This document shows positions 1-9,354 of a stretch of DNA of 64,000 nt, one piece after another. Positions within the stretch are counted from its first letter, which is position 1. Each line of letters starts with the position of its first letter. Origin of the DNA: Bacillus thuringiensis. GTDB lineage: Bacteria; Bacillota; Bacilli; Bacillales; Bacillaceae_G. The stretch is taken from NCBI RefSeq assembly GCF_022095615.2, contig NZ_CP155559.1, positions 4,617,501 through 4,681,500 on the forward strand, read 5' to 3'. The position numbers and the translations under genes were made by a program. The notes under the pieces are model-generated. The model worked only from the letters and a program-made list of their open reading frames with translations. It was not told the origin of the DNA and made no database searches.

Positions 1-1
1 T

Positions 2-925
2 GTACTGACTACTTTTTCCGGCTTCCTTATACATAGATTAGAGCCATCGCACTTCACCACATGGTTTGATGGAGTTTGGTGGTCAATCGTTACTATTTTC
101 ACTGTTGGCTATGGTGACTTTGCCCCGCATACACTAATAGGCAAACTTATCGGTATGGGTATTATTTTATTAGGAACCGGATTTTGTTCTTATTATATGG
201 TTCTGTTCGCTACTGAAATGATTAGTAAACAGTATATGAAGATTAAAGGAGAAGAAGCTGCGACTTCTAACGGGCATATGATTATTGTAGGCTGGAACGA
301 ACGGGCAAAACATGTTGTAAAACAAATGCACATCTTACAACCGAACCTTGATATCGTTTTAATTGATGAAACACTTTCTTTACTCCCAAAACCATTTCAT
401 CATTTAGAATTTATAAAGGGTTGCCCCCATCACGATCAAACCTTATTAAAAGCTAATATTACAACGGCTCACACTATATTAATAACAGCTGATAAAGAAA
501 AAAATGAAAGCTTAGCAGATACACAGTCCATTTTAAATATTTTAACTGCAAAAGGACTCAATCCAAACATTCACTGCATCGCTGAACTTCTTACTTCTGA
601 ACAAATACAAAACGCAACGAGAGCTGGTGTATCAGAAATTATAGAAGGAAATAAATTAACGAGCTATGTATTTACCGCTTCTCTTTTATTCCCTTCCATT
701 TCAGGTGTACTATTTTCACTTTACGATGAAATTTCTGATAACAAATTACAACTAATGGAGCTTTCTCTGACCTGCACCGGACAAACTTTTGCAAATTGTA
801 GCTATACTCTTTTAAAGCAAAACATTCTCTTATTAGGTATAAAGCGCGACGAACAATATATGATTAATCCAGTCCATTCCTTTGTCCTCATTGAAAGCGA
901 CATACTCATTGTTATTCGCCATTAA
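2..925 (+). CDS. potassium channel protein with RCK/TrkA-N domain (5' end outside window)
   Basis: This is a K+ channel subunit whose start lies left of the window; the frame is open from base 2. The visible part begins in the pore: the selectivity filter TVGYGDFAP is about 35 residues in, followed by the inner helix (GIILLGTGFCSYYMVLF). A cytoplasmic Rossmann-type RCK/TrkA-N domain starts at about SNGHMIIVGWNERAKHVV and is expected to gate the pore in response to a nucleotide or ion. The arrangement matches B. subtilis YugO, which in that species also lies next to yugN and pgi. The ATG at 155 falls inside the inner helix and is not the start. The 3' end overlaps the convergent yugN gene by 14 bases. 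Family assignment is firm; the ligand is unknown. Confidence 0.93.
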   Translation, partial: VLTTFSGFLIHRLEPSHFTTWFDGVWWSIVTIFTVGYGDFAPHTLIGKLIGMGIILLGTGFCSYYMVLFATEMISKQYMKIKGEEAATSNGHMIIVGWNERAKHVVKQMHILQPNLDIVLIDETLSLLPKPFHHLEFIKGCPHHDQTLLKANITTAHTILITADKEKNESLADTQSILNILTAKGLNPNIHCIAELLTSEQIQNATRAGVSEIIEGNKLTSYVFTASLLFPSISGVLFSLYDEISDNKLQLMELSLTCTGQTFANCSYTLLKQNILLLGIKRDEQYMINPVHSFVLIESDILIVIRH

Positions 926-1331
926 GAAAATGTTTTTCTAGTTCCTGCATAAGCACTTTCCCAATATTGATATATTTTCTTTTCACATCTCCATCTGGAT
1001 CTTTCGGCTCAGCAAATTGATCCATTCCACTTGTTCCAGCTGTTAAAGTATTTACATGATCATCTAGTTCATCTTGATATACGTGTGAAAGAATATACGG
1101 CGTTTCAAGACGGACGATTACGCCCGGCACATCTAGTTCGCCATTCACCGCTGTAAATGGCACTCGTAAAAATTGATAGCCATCTTCTTCATCGATTTTA
1201 TAATCAAAGCACCCTTTATCATAATCCCAATTGCCACCAATGCTATATCCAAGTGGCTTCATTATCTCTTCTAACTTATATAACGCATATGTACGTCCTT
1301 CTAAGTTTGATTGAATTGGAATCAAGCCCAT
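912..1331 (-). CDS. yugN: YugN-like family protein
   Basis: This 139-residue protein has no signal peptide or membrane segment. It resembles the YugN family, a small conserved Bacillus family without an established function. The assignment rests on sequence character (MGLIPIQSNLEGRTYALYKLEEIM start, acidic C-terminal half) and on its position between the yugO-like channel and pgi, as in B. subtilis. Its 3' end overlaps the end of the convergent channel gene by 14 bases, so the two transcripts are antisense at their tails. No catalytic motif is visible. Confidence 0.85.
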   Translation of the reverse strand: MGLIPIQSNLEGRTYALYKLEEIMKPLGYSIGGNWDYDKGCFDYKIDEEDGYQFLRVPFTAVNGELDVPGVIVRLETPYILSHVYQDELDDHVNTLTAGTSGMDQFAEPKDPDGDVKRKYINIGKVLMQELEKHFLNGE

Positions 1332-1402
1332 CCCTCCTAGACTTTTTCTTTAGCATACCCACTCTAGTTTGAATATACCGATGAACTTTTCGATGAAATA
1401 AT

Positions 1403-1431
1403 AAAAAGCGACCGGAATCCGGTCGCTTTTT
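1403..1431 (-). terminator. terminator downstream of pgi
   Basis: Perfect 8-bp GC-rich stem GCGACCGG/CCGGTCGC with an AAT loop. It is flanked by A5 and T5 runs, so it can work in both directions. It sits directly after the pgi stop codon. Confidence 0.9.
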
Positions 1432-1432
1432 A

Positions 1433-2785
1433 TTATTTTAAACGCTCTTCTAATTCTGCTTTTAACTCTTCAAATCCTGGTTTACCAAGTAAAGCAAACA
1501 TGTTTTTCTTGTATGCTTCTACTCCTGGTTGATCAAATGGATTTACGCCTAATAAATAGCCGCTCATCGCACATGCTTTTTCGAAGAAGTATACAAGGTA
1601 ACCGAATGTATACTCATTTAATTCAGGAATATTTACGATTAAGTTTGGTACGCCACCATCGCTATGTGCAAGTAATGTACCTTCGTATGCTTTTGTGTTT
1701 ACGAAGTCTACAGTTTCACCAGCAAGATAGTTTAATCCATCTAAATCGTTTTCTTCTGATTCGATTGTTAGTTCATGTGTAGATTTACCTACTTTCAGAA
1801 CTGTTTCGAATAAGTCACGACGACCTTCTTGAACGTATTGACCTAATGAGTGTAAGTCAGTTGAGAAGTTTGCTGAAGATGGGAAAATACCTTTTTGATC
1901 TTTTCCTTCACTTTCACCAAATAACTGTTTCCACCACTCAGAGAAATATTGAAGTGCTGGCTCATAGTTAACAAGCATTTCAATTGTTTTTCCTTTATTG
2001 TATAAAGCATTACGAACTACTGCATATTGGTAAGCTGGGTTTTCTTCTAGTTCTGATGCACCGAAGTCACCATGACCAGCAGCTGCACCTTTCATCATCT
2101 CTTCAATATTTAAGCCACTTACTGCGATTGGCAATAAACCAACTGGCGTTAATACAGAGAAACGTCCTCCAACATCATCCGGAATAACGAATGTTTCGTA
2201 ACCTTCGTTATCAGCTAATGTTTTTAATGCACCACGCGCTTTATCTGTCGTTGCATAAATACGTTTGCGAGCTTCTTCTTTTCCATACTTTTCTTCTAAT
2301 AACTTACGGAAAATACGGAATGCCAGTGCCGGCTCTGTTGTTGTACCTGATTTGGAAATAACGTTAATAGAGAAGTCTTTACCTTCTAATACATCCATTA
2401 AATCTTTCATGTAAGTGGAGCTAATGTTTTGTCCAACAAATAGCACTTGTGGAGTTTTACGTTGTTCTTTAGAAAGTGTGTTGTAGAAAGAATGGTTTAA
2501 CATTTCGATTGCTGCACGTGCTCCTAAGTAAGAACCACCGATACCTACAACAAGTAAAATGTCAGAGTCATTTTTAATTTTTTCTGCGCATTTTTGAATG
2601 CGAGCAAATTCTTCTTTGTCATATTGAAGCGGAAGCTCTACCCACCCAAGGAAATCGTTCCCAGCTCCAGTTTTTTCGTGGATTGCATGATGTGTTACTT
2701 TCACTGCATCACGTAAATAAGATATTTCATGTTCACCGATGAAGGATAACGCTTTAGAATAGTCGAACGTTACATGTGTACTCAT
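1433..2785 (-). CDS. pgi: glucose-6-phosphate isomerase
   Basis: Cytosolic isomerase converting glucose 6-phosphate to fructose 6-phosphate in glycolysis and gluconeogenesis. The protein is 450 residues, the normal length for the short Firmicute PGI. Visible signatures are the glycine-rich sugar-phosphate loop [12 protein letters not shown] and the phosphate-binding SKSGTTTEP segment. The start is fixed by GGAGGG eight bases upstream of ATG 2785. A strong terminator follows at 1403-1431, and about 270 bases of non-coding DNA precede it, so it is probably a single-gene unit. A cre-like sequence lies about 80 bases upstream (2866-2879). Confidence 0.97.
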   Translation of the reverse strand: MSTHVTFDYSKALSFIGEHEISYLRDAVKVTHHAIHEKTGAGNDFLGWVELPLQYDKEEFARIQKCAEKIKNDSDILLVVGIGGSYLGARAAIEMLNHSFYNTLSKEQRKTPQVLFVGQNISSTYMKDLMDVLEGKDFSINVISKSGTTTEPALAFRIFRKLLEEKYGKEEARKRIYATTDKARGALKTLADNEGYETFVIPDDVGGRFSVLTPVGLLPIAVSGLNIEEMMKGAAAGHGDFGASELEENPAYQYAVVRNALYNKGKTIEMLVNYEPALQYFSEWWKQLFGESEGKDQKGIFPSSANFSTDLHSLGQYVQEGRRDLFETVLKVGKSTHELTIESEENDLDGLNYLAGETVDFVNTKAYEGTLLAHSDGGVPNLIVNIPELNEYTFGYLVYFFEKACAMSGYLLGVNPFDQPGVEAYKKNMFALLGKPGFEELKAELEERLK

Positions 2786-2865
2786 CTTTTTCCCTCCAAT
2801 TATGGATATGTATTTCTGTATTCACTTTAGCGAAACTGAAGTTGTAAATCAAGCGATTCAACTAG

Positions 2866-2879
2866 TGTAAACGTAACCA
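2866..2879. promoter_or_regulatory. cre-like site upstream of pgi
   Basis: TGTAAACGTAACCA agrees at 13 of 14 positions with the CcpA cre consensus TGWAARCGYTWNCW. It lies about 80 bases upstream of the pgi start. This is a motif match only; the promoter elements around it are weak. Confidence 0.35.
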
Positions 2880-3059
2880 ATATATATTTTTTAGAAAAAG
2901 TTCATTTTTTGCATAAAAATTCGCATTTTTCGGTATAGATGTATATACATCCTTTTTATTATATTTTTTATGTATAAAAACAACATAACTACCCCATTCT
3001 ATAAAGGAGTTAATTAACTCATCGCTTGCTCATGCTTCACAATTAAGGGGGGCTTTTTC

Positions 3060-3293
3060 ATGAGTACTCTGCAACGTATCGCATTAGTCTTTACTGTAAT
3101 TGGCGCTGTGAACTGGGGACTGATCGGGTTCTTCCAGTTTGACTTAGTGGCAGCCATTTTCGGTGGACAAAACTCAGCTCTCGCACGTATTATTTACGGA
3201 ATCGTCGGTATTTCTGGGCTTATCAATCTTGGTTTACTCTTTAAACCATCAGAAAATCTTGGTACTCACCCAGAAACGAACGAAATCCACTAG
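3060..3293 (+). CDS. yuzA: DUF378 small membrane protein (YuzA-like)
   Basis: A 77-residue integral membrane protein. It has two hydrophobic helices (about residues 5-33 and 40-62) around a short polar turn, with the DUF378 pattern VFTVIGAVNWGLIGFFQFDLVAAIFG. The AAGGGGGG ribosome site seven bases before ATG 3060 fixes the start. The function of DUF378 proteins is not established. It is monocistronic and ends at the shared bidirectional terminator 3371-3412. Confidence 0.88.
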   Translation: MSTLQRIALVFTVIGAVNWGLIGFFQFDLVAAIFGGQNSALARIIYGIVGISGLINLGLLFKPSENLGTHPETNEIH

Positions 3294-3370
3294 TCAGTAT
3301 GTCTTTATTTCACCTCCGACATACGAATATGATTGCATGCAATCATATTTGCAAATATATATCATAAGAC

Positions 3371-3412
3371 AAAGTAAAAGAGGAGCGCTCATATGCGCTC
3401 CTCTTTTACTTT
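3371..3412. terminator. bidirectional terminator between yuzA and yugI
   Basis: An 18-bp stem (AAAGTAAAAGAGGAGCGC and its complement, loop TCATAT) with A/T-rich arms. It lies between two convergent genes and contains the yugI stop codon at 3406-3408. Confidence 0.9.
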
Positions 3413-3750
3413 GTTAACTCGGACTCTTCAATCCATTCTGTTAGCTTTTCTCGCAGCGTATTAAATCCGTTCTCAGATGGATTCGGTATAAGAATCCGTC
3501 CTTGTTTTCTTTTCGCCGCTTTTAACGATAAACTCATTTTTCTGTGTTCTTCATCAATTGAAAGTACCTTTACTTCTACTGTATCGCCGACTTTTAAAAA
3601 GTCATGAATATCCTTTACAAATCCATTTGTAATTTCAGATATATGCACAAGCCCTTGTGTTTCTGCATCTAACGCTACAAATGCACCGTAATCTTGAATC
3701 CCAGTCACTTTCCCTGTTACAACCACTCCTGTTGTATATTGTTCTGACAT
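3406..3750 (-). CDS. yugI: S1-domain RNA-binding protein YugI (general stress protein 13)
   Basis: A 114-residue protein built from one S1/OB-fold RNA-binding domain (about residues 6-75: GVVVTGKVTGIQDYGAFVALDAETQGLVHISEI) plus a basic tail containing KAAKRKQGR. YugI/GSP13 of B. subtilis is ribosome-associated and stress-induced. The preferred start is ATG 3750, preceded by GGGAG at eight bases; an in-frame ATG 15 bases upstream overlaps this ribosome site. It ends inside the bidirectional terminator shared with yuzA. Confidence 0.92.
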   Translation of the reverse strand: MSEQYTTGVVVTGKVTGIQDYGAFVALDAETQGLVHISEITNGFVKDIHDFLKVGDTVEVKVLSIDEEHRKMSLSLKAAKRKQGRILIPNPSENGFNTLREKLTEWIEESELTK

Positions 3751-3765
3751 ATGAAACACTCCCAT

Positions 3766-4002
3766 ACGTTTACCATTTTCTCTACACTTGTAGATAGCAA
3801 AGCAGATGATTTATTGTTAAATATCCGATTAGTTAGTACGTACCCTAAGTAAAGCGACTCAGGATACGCATACCTTATATTAGTAAATTATACCACTATG
3901 ACAGAACTCATTCAAAATTAACGAAAAATTTCCTGTAGTACGTATAATTCTCCAATATTGGGATAGAATACTAACACATGGCTTTCTAGTATTCCCCCCC
4001 TT
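3766..4002. other. intergenic region between yugI and alaT
   Basis: About 240 AT-rich bases upstream of yugI without a convincing ORF. They should contain the yugI promoter on the minus strand. The region ends in a plus-strand intrinsic terminator at 4007-4038 that no annotated plus-strand gene uses, so a small plus-strand transcript is possible. Confidence 0.4.
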
Positions 4003-5193
4003 TTATGGACAAAACGTATTACGTTTTGTCCTTTTTTTATTTTCTATAAACCGTTCCATTCTCTTCATTGCTTCCATTAGTTGTTCAAGCGATGTTGCAT
4101 ACGAGCAACGAATAAATCCTTCACCACTTTCGCCAAATACACTTCCAGGTACAACAGCCACCTTTTCTTCTAATAATAACTGTTCTGCGAATTCTGCCGA
4201 AGATAGTCCAGTTGAAGAAATAGCAGGGAAGACATAAAATGCTCCGCCCGGCACATGACACGTTAAACCCATTTCATTAAAAGATGTCGTCATAAAATTA
4301 CGGCGTTTCTTATAACTATCTCTCATCCGAATTACTTCATCATTCCCCGCGCGTAACGCTTCAAGTGCTGCGAATTGAGACATCGTCGGTGCACACATCA
4401 TGGAATATTGGTGGATTTTGAGCATTAATTCTGAAAATTGAACAGGAGCTGCAATCATACCAAGGCGCCATCCTGTCATCGCAAAACCTTTTGAAAATCC
4501 TGAAATTAAAATCGTATGCTCGCGCATATTTTTAATACTCGCGAAACTTGTATATACTTCGTCGTATACAAGCTCTGCATAAATTTCATCAGATAATACG
4601 ATTAAATTGTACTTCTCAACAATCACTGCTATTTCTTCAAGCTCGGCTTTGTTTAACATTGCACCTGTTGGATTATTTGGTGAACAAAGCAAAATTGCCT
4701 TTGTTTTCGCTGTAATAGCTGCTTCAATTTGTTCTGGTTGTACTTTAAACTCGTTTTCTAAAGTCGTTGCCACAGGAACCGGAACTCCTCCAGCTAATGT
4801 CACAAGCGGTGCATAAGAAACGAAACTGGGTTCAATAATGAGTACTTCATCATCAGGATTTATAATGGCACGCATCGCTACATCTAACGCCTGACTCGCT
4901 CCAACTGTAACAATGATTTCATCGTTTGGATCATAAGATACTGCAAATTGTTTTTTTAGATACTTTGCTATTTCTTGACGGAGTTCCAATAATCCTGCAT
5001 TTGCTGTATATGACGTATATCCTTGTTCTAAAGAACGGATACATGCTTGCCTCACATTCCAAGGTGTAACAAAGTCAGGCTCTCCTACTCCAAGAGAAAT
5101 AACACCTTTCATATTTGCTGCTAAATCGAAAAACTTTCGAATACCAGATGGCTGTAAAGATTCTGCCGTTCTAGATAGTTCAAATTGCTTCAT
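4003..5193 (-). CDS. alaT: PLP-dependent aminotransferase (AlaT type)
   Basis: A 396-residue fold-type I class I/II aminotransferase. The PLP-lysine segment SGFSKGFAMTGWRLG, the CSPNNPTGAMLNKAELEEIA loop and the DEIYAELVYD aspartate are all present. The B. subtilis counterpart (AlaT/YugH) makes alanine from pyruvate. It overlaps the upstream Lrp-type regulator gene by ATGA (5190-5193), so the two are translationally coupled, as alaR-alaT are in B. subtilis. The last dozen residues (KKRTKRNTFCP) are encoded by a hairpin whose U-tract lies on the opposite strand, and they look like an added tail. The exact substrate is inferred from the regulator pairing. Confidence 0.88.
   Translation of the reverse strand: MKQFELSRTAESLQPSGIRKFFDLAANMKGVISLGVGEPDFVTPWNVRQACIRSLEQGYTSYTANAGLLELRQEIAKYLKKQFAVSYDPNDEIIVTVGASQALDVAMRAIINPDDEVLIIEPSFVSYAPLVTLAGGVPVPVATTLENEFKVQPEQIEAAITAKTKAILLCSPNNPTGAMLNKAELEEIAVIVEKYNLIVLSDEIYAELVYDEVYTSFASIKNMREHTILISGFSKGFAMTGWRLGMIAAPVQFSELMLKIHQYSMMCAPTMSQFAALEALRAGNDEVIRMRDSYKKRRNFMTTSFNEMGLTCHVPGGAFYVFPAISSTGLSSAEFAEQLLLEEKVAVVPGSVFGESGEGFIRCSYATSLEQLMEAMKRMERFIENKKRTKRNTFCP
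4007..4038 (+). terminator. plus-strand intrinsic terminator inside the 3' end of alaT
   Basis: Perfect 12-bp stem GGACAAAACGTA/TACGTTTTGTCC with a one-base centre, followed by T7 on the plus strand only. On the minus strand, in the direction of alaT, it is followed by ATAAAAGGGGGGG rather than a U-tract. Confidence 0.7.
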
Positions 5194-5687
5194 GGTGTCA
5201 CCACAATGCGCTTATCATCATCGTTTTTTTCGTAAATAATTCCCTCATGTTTATACTTCTTCAAAATGAAATGCGTTGTTGTAGAAACGACAGATTCAAT
5301 TGTTGCTAATTTCTCAGAAACAAACATCGCTACTTCTCCCATTGTCTTTCCTTCTAATGTAATAGAAAGATCGTATGTCCCTGACATTAAATACACAGAT
5401 TTCACTTCTGAATAACGATAAATTTGTTCAGCAACCGCATCGAACCCAACGCCGCGCTTTGGCGTAACTTTCACATCGATCATCGCCGTTAAACCTGTAT
5501 GTTCTTTCACCTTTGTCCAATCGATATGTGTTACATAATCCACAATAATCTTTTCCGCTTCTAATTTTTCAACCATCTTCTTTACTTCTTCTACTTCTAT
5601 ATTTAACAGCTTCGCTAATGTATCTACAGTTAATCGACTACTTTTCTCAAGACAAGCTAATAATTCTAATTCCTTTTCTGTCACCAT
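5190..5687 (-). CDS. alaR: Lrp/AsnC-family transcriptional regulator (AlaR type)
   Basis: A 165-residue feast/famine regulator. An N-terminal winged HTH (about residues 3-60, SSRLTVDTLAKLLNIEVEEVKKMVEKL) is followed by a RAM ligand-binding/oligomerisation domain (about 70-150). It overlaps alaT by four bases and is therefore expected to control it in response to alanine or a related amino acid, as AlaR does in B. subtilis. ATG 5687 is favoured because GGAAGG is nine bases upstream; the ATG at 5696 abuts that ribosome site. Confidence 0.88.
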   Translation of the reverse strand: MVTEKELELLACLEKSSRLTVDTLAKLLNIEVEEVKKMVEKLEAEKIIVDYVTHIDWTKVKEHTGLTAMIDVKVTPKRGVGFDAVAEQIYRYSEVKSVYLMSGTYDLSITLEGKTMGEVAMFVSEKLATIESVVSTTTHFILKKYKHEGIIYEKNDDDKRIVVTP

Positions 5688-5835
5688 ATAAATCATCCTT
5701 CCTTTTCGTTTGTGTCTAAATTATACAAATACCCTTTCCAGTTTGAAAAGAAGATTTTTTTAGTGAATTATGTCAAAATGAAGTGAAACTTTAATCAGCG
5801 GAAAAATGTGGGATAAAGTGAAAGGGGATGGAACC

Positions 5836-6798
5836 ATGAAACCAAAAGTTTATATTGCTGAACCAGTTCCAACATTTGTAGAAAACTATTTATCAGAACA
5901 CTGTGATTATGAAAAATGGGAGCAAAATGAGAAGGTACCTCGTGATATCCTATTGGAGAAAATACAAGATAAAGATGGCTTATTAAATTTCGGATCTGCT
6001 ATTAATGAAGAATTATTAGAGGCGGCCCCTAACTTAAAAGTAGTAAGCAATATTTCTGTCGGTTACGATAATTTTGATTTACAAGCGATGGAAAAGCGAA
6101 ATGTCATCGGAACGAATACACCATACGTACTAGATGATACAGTAGCCGACCTTGTTTTCGCTCTTATGTTATCTGCCGGTCGCCGTGTTTGTGAACTCGA
6201 CTCCTACGTGAAAAATGGTGAATGGAAAGCCGAAATTGGAAAAGAACACTTCGGGCTGGATGTACACCATAGTACAATCGGTATTATCGGTATGGGCCGA
6301 ATTGGAGAAGCTGTCGCAAAACGAGCGAAATTCGGATTTGATATGAATGTTCTTTATTATAACCGTCGCCGTAAAGAAGAAGCAGAGCAAAAATTCGATG
6401 CTACATATTGTGATTTACAGACACTACTAAAACAGTCTGACTTTATTGTCCTTCTCACTCCATTAACAGATGAAACGTACCACCTTATCGGAGAAAAGGA
6501 ATTTTCATTAATGAAAGAAACTGCAATCTTCATTAATGCTTCTCGCGGAAAAACAGTAGATGAAGAAGCGTTAATCCATGCATTAACAGAAAAGATGATC
6601 TTTGCAGCAGGCATCGATACATTTACACAAGAACCGATTCAAAAAGATAATCCACTCTTATCACTACAAAATGTTGTGACTTTACCACACATCGGATCCG
6701 CAACATTAAAAACTAGGCAGCAAATGGCTATGACCGCCGCTGAAAATTTAGTTGCAGGGTTACAAGGAGAAACACCGCCTAATATTGTTCGCAGATAA
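5836..6798 (+). CDS. D-2-hydroxyacid dehydrogenase (glyoxylate/2-ketogluconate reductase type)
   Basis: A 320-residue NAD(P)-dependent reductase of the D-isomer-specific 2-hydroxyacid dehydrogenase family. The Rossmann loop is [18 protein letters not shown]. The catalytic Arg is in [13 protein letters not shown], the Glu in the DTFTQEP segment and the His in [12 protein letters not shown]. The start is ATG 5836, preceded by AAAGGGGATGG; an upstream in-frame ATG at 5806 lacks a ribosome site. The family acts on glyoxylate, hydroxypyruvate or 2-ketogluconate; sequence alone does not decide which. A strong terminator follows. A short bcr1-like fragment (GTGAAACTTTAATCAGCGG) lies about 40 bases upstream of the start. 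Confidence 0.9.
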   Translation: MKPKVYIAEPVPTFVENYLSEHCDYEKWEQNEKVPRDILLEKIQDKDGLLNFGSAINEELLEAAPNLKVVSNISVGYDNFDLQAMEKRNVIGTNTPYVLDDTVADLVFALMLSAGRRVCELDSYVKNGEWKAEIGKEHFGLDVHHSTIGIIGMGRIGEAVAKRAKFGFDMNVLYYNRRRKEEAEQKFDATYCDLQTLLKQSDFIVLLTPLTDETYHLIGEKEFSLMKETAIFINASRGKTVDEEALIHALTEKMIFAAGIDTFTQEPIQKDNPLLSLQNVVTLPHIGSATLKTRQQMAMTAAENLVAGLQGETPPNIVRR

Positions 6799-6812
6799 TA
6801 ATGAATAAACGA

Positions 6813-6846
6813 AAGGCAAGATGACATCGTCATCTTGCCTTTTTTT
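6813..6846 (+). terminator. terminator of the hydroxyacid dehydrogenase gene
   Basis: Stem AAGGCAAGATGAC/GTCATCTTGCCTT with a three-base loop, followed by T7. Confidence 0.92.
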
Positions 6847-6907
6847 GTTAACATATTTTCTTCTTCCTTGGAAATGATATGAACAAAAATCAATGGAGTG
6901 ACAAAAA

Positions 6908-7747
6908 ATGAATCACGAATATACTTGTCCTTATTTCACTTTTTCCACTCGCGGCACTACTATTCATTACGAATTGTATGAACATGACAACAAAACAGAA
7001 CGTCCTACTTTTGTGCTCATTCACGGCTTTTTATCTTCCTCATTCAGTTACCGCCGTCTCATTCCTTTACTATCGAAAGCAGGAACAGTAATTGCTCTTG
7101 ATTTACCGCCGTTCGGAAAAAGTGATAAGTCTCATCTCTTTAAGTATTCTTATCACAATTTAGCAACGGTTATTATCGATTTAATTGAACATTTATCTCT
7201 CTCAAACATTGTGTTAGTTGGGCATTCTATGGGTGGACAAATTTCTCTCTATGTAAACCGTATACGCCCTGAATTAATCTCCAAGACAATTTTATTATGC
7301 AGCTCTAGCTATTTAGCACGCGCAACCTTACCTTTACTGTACTCTTCTTATTTACCGTTCTTTCATTTATACGTAAAGAACTGGATTATACGGCGCGGGA
7401 TTGTTCATAACTTAATGAATGTCGTTCATGATCACTCATTAATTGATGATGAAATGAAGGAAGGTTACTCTGCTCCTTTTTATGACAACCGTATATTCCC
7501 TGCTTTAACTCGTATGATAAGAGACCGTGAAGGTGACTTATCTTCAACTGAATTACAAAAAATCAAAACACCTACACTACTCATTTGGGGTGAAAAAGAT
7601 CGTGTCGTCCCTGTACATGTAGGTCATCGGCTACACAAAGATTTACCGAATTCAAAATTTATTTCTTACGAAAACACAGGGCATTTACTACCTGAAGAAA
7701 AACCTGAACACGTTTATGAAGAAATTATCGCTTTTTCTGCGCAGTAA
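6908..7747 (+). CDS. alpha/beta-fold hydrolase
   Basis: A 279-residue cytoplasmic alpha/beta hydrolase with the full set of landmarks. These are the oxyanion segment LIHGFLSSSFSYRRL, the nucleophile elbow GHSMGGQ (Ser), the acid in IWGEKDRVVPV (Asp) and the His in NTGHLLPEEKP. It is close to MhpC/BioH-like esterases and haloperoxidase-type enzymes. The substrate cannot be told from sequence. GGAGTG upstream supports ATG 6908. A hairpin at 7756-7778 lies between it and the convergent DUF1871 gene. Confidence 0.9.
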   Translation: MNHEYTCPYFTFSTRGTTIHYELYEHDNKTERPTFVLIHGFLSSSFSYRRLIPLLSKAGTVIALDLPPFGKSDKSHLFKYSYHNLATVIIDLIEHLSLSNIVLVGHSMGGQISLYVNRIRPELISKTILLCSSSYLARATLPLLYSSYLPFFHLYVKNWIIRRGIVHNLMNVVHDHSLIDDEMKEGYSAPFYDNRIFPALTRMIRDREGDLSSTELQKIKTPTLLIWGEKDRVVPVHVGHRLHKDLPNSKFISYENTGHLLPEEKPEHVYEEIIAFSAQ

Positions 7748-7755
7748 TTACAAAG

Positions 7756-7778
7756 GGCTGTCGGAAATTCCGACAGCC
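7756..7778. terminator. hairpin between convergent genes
   Basis: Nine-bp stem GGCTGTCGG/CCGACAGCC with loop AAATT. The T-tract is poor on both sides, so it is a weak or shared terminator. Confidence 0.5.
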
Positions 7779-8029
7779 TATAATGAACAACTTCCGCCTT
7801 CTTTTATTACAAGTAATTCCACAGCTAACTTCTCACATTTTCCAAGCGCAGGTACTTCCTCAAAAGACATAAAGTATATATGTTGAATCTTCTTTGCGAT
7901 GTATTTTGGATCGTCAAACACACTTACGACGTTCACAACATCGCTCGCTTCTGTTTCATAAAACTCCGGTCCCATTTGAAACGGATCCCAATTCTTCACA
8001 ACCTCTATCATCTTTTCATATGTACCCAT
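7778..8029 (-). CDS. yugE: DUF1871 family protein (YugE-like)
   Basis: An 83-residue soluble acidic protein matching the DUF1871/YugE family (YEKMIEVVKNWDPFQMGPEFYETEASDVVNVV). It is known in B. subtilis only as a conserved protein of unknown function. It is monocistronic and convergent with the upstream hydrolase gene. Its last codons run into the hairpin at 7756-7778. No catalytic motif is evident. Confidence 0.82.
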   Translation of the reverse strand: MGTYEKMIEVVKNWDPFQMGPEFYETEASDVVNVVSVFDDPKYIAKKIQHIYFMSFEEVPALGKCEKLAVELLVIKEGGSCSL

Positions 8030-8146
8030 TCGCTTCCCGCCTTTTCACTTTTTAATACTTTTCTTTATCCTATCACATCAGCTATTCTATAAGAAGAGAG
8101 AGAACTTTCATAACTTATCGTTTTTACAGAAGAAGGGGGCAAACTT

Positions 8147-9298
8147 ATGCAACTATTTCATAAAGCAGTCAATCGACGTGGAACTCATAGTACAAAATGG
8201 GATACGTATAAAAACGAAGAACTTCTCCATGCTTGGATTGCTGATATGGATTTTGAAGTACCACAACCAATTCAAACTGCTTTAAAGAAACGTATCGAGC
8301 ATCCTATTTTCGGCTATACACTTCCTCCCGAAAATATTGGAGATATTATTTGTAACTGGACAAAAAAACAGTACAACTGGGATATTCAAAAAGAATGGAT
8401 TGTCTTTAGCGCGGGAATCGTTCCAGCTCTTAGTACAAGCATACAGGCCTTCACAAAGGAAAATGAATCTGTTCTCGTACAACCACCTATTTATCCACCA
8501 TTTTTCGAAATGGTTACAACAAACAATAGACAATTATGCGTGAGTCCATTACAGAAACAAAATGATACATATGCGATAAACTTCGAGCATTTAGAAAAGC
8601 AATTTCAACAAGGCGTCAAGCTCATGCTTCTTTGTAGTCCTCACAATCCAATCGGGCGTGTTTGGTCAAAAGAGGAACTCGCACAGCTTGGCACGTTATG
8701 TACAAAGTATAATGTAATCGTTATCGCGGATGAAATTCATGCCGATATTATTTATGGAGATCGTACTCATACGCCATTTGCTTCTTTATCTGAAGAATTA
8801 GCAACACGCACCATTACTTGTATGGCTCCGAGTAAAACATTTAATATCGCCGGATTACAGGCATCGATTATTATCATTCCAAACGAAAAACTCCGTCAAG
8901 CCTTTACAGCTATCCAATATAGACAAGGTTTCCACGGATTAAATACATTTGCCTATACAGCGATGCAAAGTGCCTATACAGAATGCAACGATTGGCTAAA
9001 TGAAATTCGATTATATATAGAAGATAACGCTAGGTTCGCTTGTAAATATATTAAAGATCACATACCTGCTCTTTCTGTAACGAAACCAGAAGGTAGTTTT
9101 TTATTGTGGATTGATTGCTCTCGCCTACAGCTTTCTCAAAACGAACGCACCACACTGCTTGAGGAAAAAGGGAAAATCATCGTTGAACCTGGTGAGAAAT
9201 ACGGATTAGGCGGAGAAGAACATATTCGAATTAACATCGGCTGTCCAAGATCTGTTTTAGAGGAAATTTTAAATAGACTGCGCCATACTTTTTCATAA
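8147..9298 (+). CDS. patB: PatB-type aminotransferase / cystathionine beta-lyase
   Basis: A 383-residue PLP enzyme of the MalY/PatB subgroup of class I/II aminotransferases. PatB of B. subtilis is a C-S lyase that cleaves cystathionine to homocysteine, pyruvate and ammonia. The N-terminal TKWDTYKNEELLHAWIADMDF segment is typical of MalY/PatB. The CSPHNPIGRVW loop, DEIHADIIYGD and the PLP-lysine site APSKTFNIAGLQ are intact. AGAAGGGGG nine bases before ATG 8147 fixes the start. It appears to be a single-gene unit. Confidence 0.9.
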   Translation: MQLFHKAVNRRGTHSTKWDTYKNEELLHAWIADMDFEVPQPIQTALKKRIEHPIFGYTLPPENIGDIICNWTKKQYNWDIQKEWIVFSAGIVPALSTSIQAFTKENESVLVQPPIYPPFFEMVTTNNRQLCVSPLQKQNDTYAINFEHLEKQFQQGVKLMLLCSPHNPIGRVWSKEELAQLGTLCTKYNVIVIADEIHADIIYGDRTHTPFASLSEELATRTITCMAPSKTFNIAGLQASIIIIPNEKLRQAFTAIQYRQGFHGLNTFAYTAMQSAYTECNDWLNEIRLYIEDNARFACKYIKDHIPALSVTKPEGSFLLWIDCSRLQLSQNERTTLLEEKGKIIVEPGEKYGLGGEEHIRINIGCPRSVLEEILNRLRHTFS

Positions 9299-9354
9299 TA
9301 AACTCCTTTGTCAGTTTTTGTAGGTAAATCGATATATTTTCACTTCCGTTTCAC

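Noticed and set aside
155..925. K+ channel gene starting at ATG 155
   Set aside because: The frame is open to base 2 and contains the selectivity filter TVGYGDF upstream of that ATG.
5776..5800. Full bcr1 copy upstream of the hydroxyacid dehydrogenase gene
   Set aside because: Only about 19 bases (GTGAAACTTTAATCAGCGG) match the ends of bcr1 and no TTTAT duplication is present; at best it is a deletion remnant.
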